55,466 bases of DNA from Actinomycetes bacterium (GTDB taxonomy: Bacteria > Actinomycetota > Acidimicrobiia > Acidimicrobiales > RAAP-2). This document shows positions 34,246-42,931 of the stretch, one piece after another. The translations under genes were made by a program, and so were the position numbers. How positions within the stretch are numbered: position 1 is the first letter of the stretch; each line of letters begins with the position of its first letter. Under the pieces are notes generated by a model. The model was not told where the DNA came from, ran no database searches, and was given only the letters and a program-made list of their open reading frames with translations. Where the stretch lies: the NCBI GenBank assembly GCA_021818025.1, contig JAKAFH010000003.1, forward strand, positions 1 to 55,466, given 5' to 3'.

Positions 34246-35060
34246 GAAGTTGGCTCCCAGAGCACCACGTCGACGTAAAAGAGGTGTCGAAGATCCGCGG
34301 TTGGCGCCACCGTCACGTTGTAGGTGGTCGCACCCGGCGTCAGCCTCACCGTGGAGACGCGCGCGACGGGAAGACCAGGCGGATACAGGCCACCGCTCAG
34401 ACCGTCGGTCGTGAGGATCGTCCCGGTCGGCAGCGCCGCCTTGAGGTCGACAGCGGTAGCCGAGAGTCCGTTGTTGACGCCACCACCGCTGATGACGATG
34501 GACTGGTGCCCGTTGCCGAAGGTGACGCCCACCGACGATGCGACGTCGGTGATCAATCGGATCGTCGCGCCCCGTGGCGTCGTCGAGATCACCGATCCGA
34601 CCAGACCACCGTTGGCCACCACTGGCATACCGGCGAGGATGCCGCTGTCGCGACCCTTGGAGATGTCAAAGGTCGCCGAGAAGTTCGTCGGCGAGATGCT
34701 CACGACTTGCGCGGCCACCGTTTGGAGCGAGCCGACGAACGGCACGTGCAACTGCGTCGTGAGTTGCGACAGTTGACGCTGCAACGCCCAGGTCTCGTCT
34801 GCCCGGAGTTGGGCCCGACCCAACTCGTAGCGCAGTCGCTCGTTCTGGGCGACGACATCGCTGTAGTTGATAGCACCGGCGAAGAGGTGGCCTATCGGCC
34901 GAGCCACGACGTCGATCGTCCAGCTGAAGGGGGTGATCACGAGGTTCGCCACGCTGCGCAGGCCCGAGATGATGCCCACCGTCATGTACAGCAGTGTCAC
35001 CACGATCAGCGTGCTGACCCCCAGGGTCCACGCGCGTCTCCTCGACCGGTCGGTGACCAC
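34242..35060 (-). CDS. mreC: Rod shape-determining protein MreC
   Basis: Periplasmic/cell-wall-side scaffold linking MreB to PBP2. The 272-residue protein has one N-terminal membrane helix (about 13-33), a coiled-coil segment (NERLRYELGRAQLRADETW) and the beta-barrel MreC core (VSISPTNFSATFDISKGRDSGI, GMPVVANGGLVGSV). GTG start three bases after the mreB stop. Confidence 0.93.
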   Translation of the reverse strand: MVTDRSRRRAWTLGVSTLIVVTLLYMTVGIISGLRSVANLVITPFSWTIDVVARPIGHLFAGAINYSDVVAQNERLRYELGRAQLRADETWALQRQLSQLTTQLHVPFVGSLQTVAAQVVSISPTNFSATFDISKGRDSGILAGMPVVANGGLVGSVISTTPRGATIRLITDVASSVGVTFGNGHQSIVISGGGVNNGLSATAVDLKAALPTGTILTTDGLSGGLYPPGLPVARVSTVRLTPGATTYNVTVAPTADLRHLFYVDVVLWEPTS

Positions 35061-35063
35061 GCG

Positions 35064-36095
35064 TTAACGCGACGGGCTGGACTTCAACATGCGAGAGAAC
35101 GTCTCGAGCTCTTCGAGGCACATCCCACTGCCGAGGGCCACGCAGTTCAACGGATCATTCGCGACGATGATCGGCATATTCGTTTCAACTTCTAGGCGTT
35201 GGGCGATCCCGTTCAACAACGCTCCGCCGCCGGTCAGCACGATACCCTGTTCCATCAGGTCGGACGCAAGTTCCGGTGGCGTGCGGTCGAGCGTCACCTT
35301 CACCGCGTCCACGATGGCTTGGACCGGCTCTTCGATCGCTTGACGAATCTGCTCGGTGGAGATCACCACCGTCTTGGGCAAACCAGTGACGAGGTCGCGG
35401 CCGCGGATCTCGGCGCGCAGCTCCTGCTCCAACGGGTAGGCCGATCCGAGCTGGATCTTGATCTCCTCAGCGGTCCGCTCACCGAGCGCGAGCTGGAACT
35501 CCTTCTTCACGAAGGCGACGAGCGCCTCGTCGAGCTCGTCACCACCGACGCGGATCGACTGGCTCGTGACGATGCCCCCCAGGGAGATGACGGCCACCTC
35601 GGTGGTGCCGCCCCCGATGTCGACGACCATGTTGCCGCTCGGCTCGTGGATGGGCAGGCCCGCGCCGATGGCCGCGGCCATCGGCTCTTCGATGATGTAC
35701 GCCTTGCGCGCGCCGGCGAACTCGGCTGCCTCCATGACCGCGCGCTGCTCCACCCCGGTGATGCCCGACGGCACGCAGATCACCATCCGTGGTTTCGCAA
35801 AGCGCCGCTGATGGACGCGGTGGATGAAGTACCGCAGCATCTTCTCGCAGATCTCGAAGTCCGCGATGACGCCATCCTTGAGCGGTCGGATCGCCTGGAT
35901 ATTGCTCGGCGTGCGGCCGATCATGCGCTTGGCCTCGGCTCCGACGGCCAACGGCTTGCCATCCTTTACGTCCACGGCCACCACGGACGGCTCATTCAGA
36001 ATGATTCCGCGTCCGCGCACGTACACCAGGGTGTTGGCCGTGCCCAGATCCACCGCCATATCGCGGCCCAGGAGCGAAAATCGGTTGTCAACCAT
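35064..36095 (-). CDS. mreB: Rod shape-determining actin MreB
   Basis: Bacterial actin that positions the elongation machinery. The 343-residue protein has phosphate-1 motif [14 protein letters not shown], phosphate-2 [13 protein letters not shown], and the adenosine motif [17 protein letters not shown] 36095 with AAAGG upstream. MreB is missing from many rod-shaped actinobacteria that grow at the tips, so its presence with MreC/D and PBP2 suggests lateral wall growth or a spore-wall role here. Confidence 0.97.
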   Translation of the reverse strand: MVDNRFSLLGRDMAVDLGTANTLVYVRGRGIILNEPSVVAVDVKDGKPLAVGAEAKRMIGRTPSNIQAIRPLKDGVIADFEICEKMLRYFIHRVHQRRFAKPRMVICVPSGITGVEQRAVMEAAEFAGARKAYIIEEPMAAAIGAGLPIHEPSGNMVVDIGGGTTEVAVISLGGIVTSQSIRVGGDELDEALVAFVKKEFQLALGERTAEEIKIQLGSAYPLEQELRAEIRGRDLVTGLPKTVVISTEQIRQAIEEPVQAIVDAVKVTLDRTPPELASDLMEQGIVLTGGGALLNGIAQRLEVETNMPIIVANDPLNCVALGSGMCLEELETFSRMLKSSPSR

Positions 36096-36174
36096 AGAGA
36101 CCCTTTATCGAGGCAGCCGACGCTTCCTCACGGTGTAAGGCTAGGGCAAGAATGCGGTCGGCAACCAACCGTGT

Positions 36175-36588
36175 CTAGGAATCCAGGTGAGGAAAGAAAA
36201 TTTCGATCTCGCGCAGCGCTGATTCGGCCGAGTCCGAGCCGTGGATCAAGTTCTGCGCCATCACCGTGGCCAGGTCGCCTCGAATGGTTCCGGGTGCCGA
36301 GTCAAGGGGGTTGGTCGTGCCCATCATCGTGCGTACCACCCGCCAGGTGTCCTGGGGTCCCTCGACGACTAGGACCATCACCGGACCACTCGTGATGAAC
36401 CGCACCAGGTTGTCGTAGTAGTCACGGCCGACGTGCTCGGCGTAGTGACGCGCCGCCGTCGCCTCGTCCAGCGATCGGAGCTCGGCGGCCACGAAGTGCA
36501 GGCCCCGTCGCTCCAGCCGTCCAAGGATCTCACCCACGAGTCCCCGTTGCACGCCGTCGGGCTTGATGATGACCAGGGTCCGATTCAC
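36175..36588 (-). CDS. ndk: Nucleoside diphosphate kinase
   Basis: Balances NTP and dNTP pools by phosphotransfer through a histidine. The protein starts NRTLVIIKPDGVQRGLVGEIL and has the active-site motif NLIHGSDSAESA with the phospho-His. GTG 36588 gives the normal N-terminus of 137 residues; TTG at 36597 is the longer alternative. It lies 20 bases after folC, the common folC-ndk order, and 79 bases before mreB. Confidence 0.96.
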   Translation of the reverse strand: MNRTLVIIKPDGVQRGLVGEILGRLERRGLHFVAAELRSLDEATAARHYAEHVGRDYYDNLVRFITSGPVMVLVVEGPQDTWRVVRTMMGTTNPLDSAPGTIRGDLATVMAQNLIHGSDSAESALREIEIFFPHLDS

Positions 36589-36608
36589 AACGGACAAATC
36601 TAACAGTC

Positions 36609-37937
36609 TCAGCGCAGATGCCGAGACGGCAGGTGCAGCACCTCGCCGCGAACTTCGGCGATGACGTACAGGCTCCCGGTCACGACGATCAGATCGTCGT
36701 CAGTCGAGCGCTCGCGCGCGTGCGCGAGTGCCGCGACGCTCGAGCCGTGCTCAAGCGCTACGCCACCGAGTCGGCGAATCGCCGCCGCGACCAAGCCGGC
36801 GCCCACGGCGCGCGGCGACTGGGGGGCACAGCAGTGGAACTCGGCGAACCCGGCCGCCACCAAGGGTGCGACCATGTCGTCGATGTTGCGTCCCGTGAGC
36901 ATGCCGACCACGCACCGTCGCTCGCCCTCGACGTGAAAGGCGCCATCGAGCGTGGCGACGAGAGCCGCTATGCCCGCGGGGTTGTGCGCACCGTCGATCA
37001 CGACCATGGGTCGATGCGCCACGACCTCCATCCGACCGGGCACGCGAACCTTGCCCAGGGTCGCTCGAACCACCTCGTCGCCCAGTGCTCGACCGAGGAA
37101 TGCCTCGGCGGCCACGATGGCGGTGGTCGCGTTCACTCCCTGATGAATGCCGTGAAGTGACACGACGACCTCGTCGTAGCGAGCGTAAGGCGTCCGCAAG
37201 GTCACGAGTCGTCCGCCGAGTGCGAGGTCGTTTCGCTCGAGGTCGAAGCTGTCGCCGAGGAACCACGGTGTCGCGCCAAGCTGGTCCACGCGCCGCTGGG
37301 CGATCTCCACGACGATGGCGTTGGTGGTGGCGACGATGGCGACGGCGTCGGCGCGGAAGATGCCGACCTTGTCGCTCGCGATGTCACCGATGGTCGGGCC
37401 GAGAACTGCGGTGTGGTCGAGGTCCACGTTCGTGAGCACCGTCACGTCACCGTCGATGACGTTCGTCGAGTCCCACGTTCCGCCGAGTCCGACTTCGACC
37501 ACGGCGACGTCCACTCCCTCGTCGGAGAAGTGCAGGAAAGCGGCGACGGTGAGTAGCTCGAAGCGCGTGAGCGTGATGCCCGTCACCGACTCCACGTCGG
37601 CCAGTCGGCCGAAGAGCTCGCGGAACACATCGTCGTCGATGGGCTCGCCGTTGACGGCGATGCGTTCGTTGACCGCGTGTAGGTCGGGACTGGTGAACGT
37701 ACCCACGCGCAGTCCCGTCGCGCGCAGGAGCTCGCTCGTCATCGTCGTGGTCGAGCCCTTGCCGTTCGTGCCCGTGATGTGGATCGACGGAAAGTCATGG
37801 TGCGGGTCGGCGAGCATCGCCAGGGTCTCGACGATCGGCTGCAGGGTGGGCGGTGACTGGCGATTCGGCGAAACGCGTTCGAAGTCGACGTGAGATTCAA
37901 GCCAGCCCAACGCCTGGGCGTAGGTTTCAAATCGCAC
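36609..37937 (-). CDS. folC: Folylpolyglutamate / dihydrofolate synthase
   Basis: Mur-ligase-fold enzyme that adds glutamate to folates, often bifunctional with dihydrofolate synthase. The 442-residue protein has the P-loop GTNGKGSTTTM, SPDLHAVNERI, VGLGGTWDSTNVI, NVDLDHTAVLG and the C-terminal VVIDGAHNPAGI. GTG start at 37937, three bases after the clpX stop. The usual valS between clpX and folC is missing. Confidence 0.95.
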   Translation of the reverse strand: MRFETYAQALGWLESHVDFERVSPNRQSPPTLQPIVETLAMLADPHHDFPSIHITGTNGKGSTTTMTSELLRATGLRVGTFTSPDLHAVNERIAVNGEPIDDDVFRELFGRLADVESVTGITLTRFELLTVAAFLHFSDEGVDVAVVEVGLGGTWDSTNVIDGDVTVLTNVDLDHTAVLGPTIGDIASDKVGIFRADAVAIVATTNAIVVEIAQRRVDQLGATPWFLGDSFDLERNDLALGGRLVTLRTPYARYDEVVVSLHGIHQGVNATTAIVAAEAFLGRALGDEVVRATLGKVRVPGRMEVVAHRPMVVIDGAHNPAGIAALVATLDGAFHVEGERRCVVGMLTGRNIDDMVAPLVAAGFAEFHCCAPQSPRAVGAGLVAAAIRRLGGVALEHGSSVAALAHARERSTDDDLIVVTGSLYVIAEVRGEVLHLPSRHLR

Positions 37938-37940
37938 GGT

Positions 37941-39197
37941 CTAGCTCGCGCGACGTGAACGCGTCGTCTTGCGGAACTCGTAGAGCGGCGGAACGTGCTC
38001 GCGAACCGACTCTGCGGTCACGACACAGCGAACGACGTCGGTGCGACCCGGTACGTCGTACATCGTCTCGAGCAGCACGTTCTCGAGAATCGATCGAAGT
38101 CCCCGGGCGCCGGTGCCCCGCTCCAGGGCGAGTTCGGCGATGGCGGCGAGCGCGTCGGACTCGATCACCAATTCGACACCGTCCATGGCGAGCACCTGGC
38201 GGAACTGCTTGACGAGCGAGTTCTTGGGCTCCGTGAGCACTTCGATCAGCATCGAGCGGTCGAGCTGCTGGACCGCCCCGACGATCGGCAGGCGCCCGAT
38301 GAATTCGGGAATGAGGCCGAACTTCATCAGGTCTTCGGGCAGCACGTGGCGGAAGAGCTCGACGTCACCCGCTCGCTTGGACTCGATCGGCGAGTTGAAG
38401 CCGATCGACTTCTTGCCGAGCCGGCGCTCGATGATGGTCTCGAGACCCGCGAACGCCCCGCCGCAGATGAACAAGATGTTTGAGGTGTCGATCGTTATGA
38501 ACTCTTGGTGCGGGTGCTTGCGGCCGCCCTGGGGCGGCACACTCGCGACGGTGCCTTCGAGAATCTTCAAGAGCGCCTGCTGCACGCCCTCGCCCGAGAC
38601 GTCGCGGGTGATCGAGGGATTCTCCGACTTGCGGGCGATCTTGTCGATCTCGTCGATGTAGATGATCCCGCGCTCGGCGCGCTTCACGTCGAAGTCGGCG
38701 GCTGACAACAACTTCAACAGGATGTTCTCGACGTCCTCGCCCACGTAGCCGGCCTCGGTGAGAGCGGTCGCGTCAGCGATGGCGAAGGGTACGTTGAGCA
38801 TCTTGGCCAGCGTCTGGGCGAGGAAGGTCTTGCCGCAACCAGTCGGCCCGAGGAGCAGCACGTTCGACTTGGCCACCTCGACGTCGTCGTCGTGCAGCGG
38901 TCCCGACTGGATGCGCTTGTAGTGGTTGTAGACCGCTACCGAGAGGATCTTCTTCGCCTCGACTTGGCCGATGACGAACTCGTCGAGGAACGACGAGATC
39001 TCCCTCGGCGTGGGCAGCTCGTCGAGCACGAACTCGGGGCGGTCACCGAACTCATCGGCGATGATGTCGTTGCACAGGTCAATGCACTCGTCACAGATGT
39101 AGACGCTCGGTCCAGCGATCAACTTCTTGACCTGCTTCTGACCCTTCGCGCAGAAACTGCACTTGATGAGGTCGCTGCCTTCGCCAAATTTTGCCAC
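37941..39197 (-). CDS. clpX: ATP-dependent Clp protease ATP-binding subunit ClpX
   Basis: AAA+ unfoldase that feeds substrates to ClpP. The 418-residue protein has the N-terminal zinc-binding domain with C13, C16, C35 and C38 (CSFC and CDEC), Walker A GPTGCGKT, the pore loop GYVGEDVEN, Walker [10 protein letters not shown], and the ClpP-binding loop region upstream of [15 protein letters not shown] 39197 is preferred because GGAGG lies six bases upstream; GTG 39203 is two codons earlier. It is 309 bases from clpP, a gap that holds a decayed copy of its own 5' end. Confidence 0.97.
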   Translation of the reverse strand: MAKFGEGSDLIKCSFCAKGQKQVKKLIAGPSVYICDECIDLCNDIIADEFGDRPEFVLDELPTPREISSFLDEFVIGQVEAKKILSVAVYNHYKRIQSGPLHDDDVEVAKSNVLLLGPTGCGKTFLAQTLAKMLNVPFAIADATALTEAGYVGEDVENILLKLLSAADFDVKRAERGIIYIDEIDKIARKSENPSITRDVSGEGVQQALLKILEGTVASVPPQGGRKHPHQEFITIDTSNILFICGGAFAGLETIIERRLGKKSIGFNSPIESKRAGDVELFRHVLPEDLMKFGLIPEFIGRLPIVGAVQQLDRSMLIEVLTEPKNSLVKQFRQVLAMDGVELVIESDALAAIAELALERGTGARGLRSILENVLLETMYDVPGRTDVVRCVVTAESVREHVPPLYEFRKTTRSRRAS

Positions 39198-39319
39198 AAG
39201 CACCCTCCGACACGACCTGACCCAACCATCCTAGGAGGCGCGGTCACTAAAACATGGAACCCACGACCCGAGACGGTCCAACCAGCCTCGGGCGCCACAA
39301 CCCATTGTTGAGCCCGGGG

Positions 39320-39450
39320 AATGCCCGACGATTCACTCGCGATGCTGTCGTTGCACCGGTCGAAACACTCGTCATCGATGGAGACGCTCGCCCAGCGATC
39401 AGCAACCCGGACTGCTACCCGACTTTCGGGCCAAAACCTCACGTGGCTGC
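39320..39450 (-). pseudogene. Degenerate duplicate of the clpX zinc-finger coding segment
   Basis: Plus-strand bases from about 39339 align with clpX bases from about 39058 at roughly 80-85 percent over the first ~65 positions, with one single-base gap. Weaker similarity, about 65 percent over the next clearly alignable stretch, continues through the part encoding the first Cys pair. Translated on the minus strand it reads SVSIDDECFDRCNDSIASE against [19 protein letters not shown] in ClpX. Key cysteines are lost and there is no start, ATPase domain or intact frame, so it is a remnant, not a gene. It explains most of the 309-base clpP-clpX gap. Confidence 0.75.
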
Positions 39451-39506
39451 GCGGGGCCACACGTCGTCACCGCCACCCTCTCAGCGCGCCACCCCGGGGT
39501 GAGCGC

Positions 39507-40115
39507 CTACGATCGCGGGCTGATCACCTCGTCGATGAGGCCGTACTCCACCGCTTCGTCGGCGCCGATGATGAAGTCGCGGTCCGTGTCCTTGGTGATG
39601 CGCTCGACCGACTGACCGGTGTCGTTCGCCAACATCAGATTCAACATGTCCTTCATTCGAAGGATCTCTCGCGCCTGGATCTCGATGTCCGACGCCTGGC
39701 CGCCGACCCCGCCCCAGGGCTGGTGCAGCAACACGCGAGCGTGGGGCAGCGCGTAGCGCTTGCCCTTCGCCCCGGCACCGAGCAGCACCGCCGCGGCGGA
39801 TGCCGCCTGGCCGAAGCAGAACGTGGACACGTCAGCCTTGATGTACTTCATCGTGTCGTAGATCGCGAGTAGCCCGGTGATGTCGCCACCGGGCGAGTTG
39901 ATGTAGAGGTTGATGTCCTTGTCGGGATCCTCGGACTCGAGGAACAGCATCTGGGCGCAAATCAGGTTGGCCACGGTGTCGTCAATCGGCGTGCCAAGGA
40001 AGATGATCCGCTCTCGCAGCAGTCGGCTGTAGAGGTCATAGGCTCGCTCGCCCCGGTTCGACGACTCGACCACGGTGGGAACCAGGTAGTTCTGGGCTCG
40101 GAAGTGTTCGTTCAC
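39507..40115 (-). CDS. clpP: ATP-dependent Clp protease proteolytic subunit ClpP
   Basis: Serine protease core of the ClpXP machine. The 202-residue protein has [17 protein letters not shown], the nucleophile S106 in [13 protein letters not shown]131 in LLHQPWGG and the Asp in KDTDRDF. GTG start at 40115. It lies ten bases after tig. Actinobacteria usually have two adjacent clpP genes; only one is here, unless the second is elsewhere. Confidence 0.96.
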   Translation of the reverse strand: MNEHFRAQNYLVPTVVESSNRGERAYDLYSRLLRERIIFLGTPIDDTVANLICAQMLFLESEDPDKDINLYINSPGGDITGLLAIYDTMKYIKADVSTFCFGQAASAAAVLLGAGAKGKRYALPHARVLLHQPWGGVGGQASDIEIQAREILRMKDMLNLMLANDTGQSVERITKDTDRDFIIGADEAVEYGLIDEVISPRS

Positions 40116-40124
40116 GGCTATACC

Positions 40125-41459
40125 TTAAGCGTCCATATCGAGCGATTGGTCCACGCTCAGCAGGGCCGGGTCGATGATCAGACCTTCGGGATCCACGTAG
40201 GTGACGTTCTCGGTCAGCCAGCGCGAGGCCTTCATCTTGGCGACCTCGGCCGTGAAGGCGACGGTTCGGCCCGTGTCGCGCAAGTTGGCGCGCAGCACGT
40301 CGGGCTCGACGGACATCGCCTCGGCGGTCTTTACCAACTCCTCGTCGACTTCCTCGTCGGTCGGCTCCAGACCTTCGGCTCGCACGAGCGCACGAAGCGC
40401 CAGGTCGATGCGCACGGCCCGTGCGGCGTCGGCGCGCAGCGATTCGAGCAGCGCGTCGGGCGTCTGATTGGTCACCTGCAGGAACATCTCCAGACTGAGC
40501 TTCTGCTCCGCCAGTCGGTGTCCGAGATCGTGGAGCCGCTCATTGGTCTCGCTGGACACGAGGACTTCCGGGGCGACGTCCTCGGCTACGAGGTCACCCA
40601 GTGCCACCAAGACGGCGTCTCGTTGGGCGAACTGGGCCTCCATCACCTTGCGGCGACGCATCTGGTCAACGAGCTGATCGCGCATCTCGACCACGGAGGG
40701 CCACTCGGTGTTCTCCGCGACCCATTCGTCGGTCAACTCGGGCAGCACCCGCTCCTTGACCTGCTTCAACTTCATGGCGTAGGTGACGGTTCCGCCGCCC
40801 TGCACGCTGCCATTCACCGTCAGGTTCTCACCGGCACGCAAGCCCAGGATGAGCTCGTCGACGCCATCGGTGATCGCACCCGAGCCCACGGTGTACATGT
40901 AGTCGCTCATCTCGAGCGGCTCGGACTCGGTGTCGACCTGGGTCGCCGTCACGTCCATCGTCACGAGGTCGCCGGTCACGATCGGGCGGTCCACGTCGTT
41001 GAGCGTGGCGTCGGTCTCGCGGTAGCGGTCAATCTGCGCCTCGACCTCGGCGTCGGTGACCTGCGGGGAGGGCAGTGTGACGCGCAGGGCACGGTGACCG
41101 GAGATCGCGATCTCCGGGCGCACCTCGACGTCGGCCTCGAAGACCAGGACGCCCTCGAGCTCACCGCTCGTGACCGTGATATCGGGTTCGCCGATCGGGT
41201 CCACGGCAGTGTCGGCGATGGCGCGGGCATAGAAATCGGGCATCGACTCGCGAATGGCCTCGCCACGCAGCACGTCCGCGCCACCAATGTGGGCGATCAA
41301 CACGTTTTTGGGAACCTTGCCCTTGCGGAACCCCTTGACGGACACCTGTTTCGAGAGGGTCTGGGCAGCCTTATCGATCGCGCCGGACATTTCGGCGTCG
41401 TCGAGCTCGACGACCAGCTTCACGTGGTTGTTTTCGAGGTTGGATACGGTTGCGCGCAT
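40125..41459 (-). CDS. tig: Trigger factor (ribosome-bound chaperone and prolyl isomerase)
   Basis: Binds nascent chains at the ribosome exit. The 444-residue protein begins MRATVSNLENNHVKLVVEL and has the ribosome-docking segment GFRKGKVPKNVL, the FKBP-like domain in the middle (about 150-240, with VTGDLVTMDV and LRAGENLTV), and the helical C-terminal chaperone domain ending in an acidic tail. ATG 41459 gives the standard start. It leads the tig-clpP-clpX unit, the widely conserved order. Confidence 0.94.
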   Translation of the reverse strand: MRATVSNLENNHVKLVVELDDAEMSGAIDKAAQTLSKQVSVKGFRKGKVPKNVLIAHIGGADVLRGEAIRESMPDFYARAIADTAVDPIGEPDITVTSGELEGVLVFEADVEVRPEIAISGHRALRVTLPSPQVTDAEVEAQIDRYRETDATLNDVDRPIVTGDLVTMDVTATQVDTESEPLEMSDYMYTVGSGAITDGVDELILGLRAGENLTVNGSVQGGGTVTYAMKLKQVKERVLPELTDEWVAENTEWPSVVEMRDQLVDQMRRRKVMEAQFAQRDAVLVALGDLVAEDVAPEVLVSSETNERLHDLGHRLAEQKLSLEMFLQVTNQTPDALLESLRADAARAVRIDLALRALVRAEGLEPTDEEVDEELVKTAEAMSVEPDVLRANLRDTGRTVAFTAEVAKMKASRWLTENVTYVDPEGLIIDPALLSVDQSLDMDA

Positions 41460-41493
41460 AGGAGATGCCAGCCTACCGGTTGCCACGCGTGGC

Positions 41494-42306
41494 TTAGATC
41501 ATCACACGCATGCCGTCGGCGAACTGGCCAGCGGCAGCCCGGTCCCCCTCGACCTCGGTCGCCGACGCCCCCAAGAACGCCTCGGCGCTGATCCGGCCCG
41601 CGGCCAGCCGCCAGAACAGCGCGACGGGTGTGCTAATCACCGTCGTCGGGGGTGCGGTCAGCTCGGCCACAGGATTGCAGCGTCCGTCCTTCACCGCGAC
41701 CATGACCGTGCGACCCATCCGGCCACTCAGGTTCAGCTGCATGGTAAAGCCGTCGGGTGCCTGCATCCGCTTTCCCACCACGTACGGGATCGCCGCTTCG
41801 AATCGGTTCACCACGATCTCCTCGCCGGGCCCGTGATCGTCGGCCGGCTCGAGCAGGGCGTCGCGGATGTCCTGGAGGTGGATCCAACTATCCACCACCC
41901 GCGTCTCTTGGAACCGGTGATAGGGTCGCTCGCCCTCGGGACTCCACCCCACGCGATCCCAGTCGTCATCGTTTAGCGCTCGAAGCCGGGCGATTGAGCG
42001 AGCGGCGACGGCCTTGAACTGGTCGAGAACTTCGATGCCCGGCTGCCCGCGGCCGGCCTCGACGAACGCCTCGTTCATGCGACCGATCTCGTTCTTGACG
42101 TAGTCGGGATAGTTGTCGTCGTGCTCGGGCGGCGCTTCGCCTTCGAGCAGTAGCTCAAAGCCCATCAGATGGCTCAGTACGTCTCGGACGCTCCAGCCTG
42201 GGCACGGCGTCGCCGCATCGTAGGCCGCGGGCGGCTGGGGGCGAACGACGTCGTCGATGGACCGCCATGTTTGATCGAGGGCGTCGACAATCCACTCATA
42301 GGCCAT
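41494..42306 (-). CDS. DinB/MDMPI-fold protein, mycothiol-dependent maleylpyruvate isomerase family
   Basis: A 270-residue protein of the mycothiol-dependent metalloenzyme family. It has the N-terminal MDMPI motif TPCPGWSVRDVLSHLMGFE with a candidate metal-binding His, VDSWIHLQDIRDAL as the second His-bearing helix, and a C-terminal SCP2-like domain (about 170-270). Members catalyse isomerisation or thiol transfer with mycothiol in actinobacteria; many have no known substrate and no maleylpyruvate pathway is encoded nearby. ATG 42306 with GAGG five bases upstream. It precedes tig by 34 bases. Confidence 0.8.
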   Translation of the reverse strand: MAYEWIVDALDQTWRSIDDVVRPQPPAAYDAATPCPGWSVRDVLSHLMGFELLLEGEAPPEHDDNYPDYVKNEIGRMNEAFVEAGRGQPGIEVLDQFKAVAARSIARLRALNDDDWDRVGWSPEGERPYHRFQETRVVDSWIHLQDIRDALLEPADDHGPGEEIVVNRFEAAIPYVVGKRMQAPDGFTMQLNLSGRMGRTVMVAVKDGRCNPVAELTAPPTTVISTPVALFWRLAAGRISAEAFLGASATEVEGDRAAAGQFADGMRVMI

Positions 42307-42482
42307 GGTGACCTCGCTTTCTCGACCCAACCATAGACAGTCCCGCCGAAAGACGAGGACCGTTGCACCCGGCACGGTGATCACTCAACGGCGTTGGCCG
42401 ATGCGTCAACCCACGCGACCCCGTGGCACTACCGCCCTCACTCGTGGACCCGGGCACCGCCATATGTGCCACGATGGTGCGA

Positions 42483-42557
42483 CGGGAAGTAGCGCAGCTT
42501 GGTTAGCGCGCCTGGTTTGGGACCAGGAGGCCGCGGGTTCAAATCCCGCCTTCCCGA
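42483..42557 (+). tRNA. tRNA-Pro (anticodon TGG)
   Basis: Full cloverleaf: acceptor CGGGAAG pairs with CTTCCCG, D arm GCGCAGCTTGGTTAGCGC, anticodon stem CCTGG-TTTGGGA-CCAGG giving TGG, and T arm GCGGGTTCAAATCCCGC. The CCA end is encoded (42558-42560). Confidence 0.97.
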
Positions 42558-42578
42558 CCAACGCTCGCAACGTCGTGG

Positions 42579-42652
42579 TGCCCCCGGCAGGAGTCGAACC
42601 CGCAACCTGACGGGTAGAAACCGTCTGCTCTATCCAGTTGAGCTACAGGGGC
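42579..42652 (-). tRNA. tRNA-Arg (anticodon TCT)
   Basis: On the minus strand acceptor GCCCCTG pairs with CGGGGGC (one G-U), the anticodon stem-loop GACGG-TTTCTAC-CCGTC gives TCT, and the T arm GCGGGTTCGACTCCTGC is normal. CCA is encoded (42578-42576). It converges on tRNA-Pro with only 15 bases between the two CCA ends. Confidence 0.97.
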
Positions 42653-42732
42653 GTACTCGAAGCGTAGTGAACGAAGCCGCAACTCCCGCGGCACGGGCCC
42701 GAGCCAGGCCCTGTGCCATACTGGTGGGACTT

Positions 42733-42807
42733 GGTGGGCGTAGCTCAGTTGGTTAGAGCGCCAGGTTGTGGTCCTGGAGGTCGCGGGTTCGACCCCCGTC
42801 GCTCACC
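42733..42807 (+). tRNA. tRNA-His (anticodon GTG)
   Basis: Acceptor GTGGGCG pairs with CGCTCAC, and the His-specific extra G at -1 (42733) faces the discriminator C. Anticodon stem-loop CCAGG-TTGTGGT-CCTGG gives GTG. T arm GCGGGTTCGACCCCCGT is present. CCA is encoded (42808-42810). Confidence 0.97.
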
Positions 42808-42931
42808 CCAAGTCGTCTGGTTGTCGGGAGCCGCGACGCGTCCCGGCGCCGCCAGAGGGCCCGGTCGAGGAAACGATCGGCCCGTGTAGATTCTCCACCG
42901 AGGGCCCGATTTCTGGGTCGAAGGGGGATCC

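Noticed and set aside
39260-39300. CCCGAG/CTCGGG hairpin upstream of clpX as a terminator.
   Set aside because: Only a 6-bp stem with a long loop and no T run on either strand.
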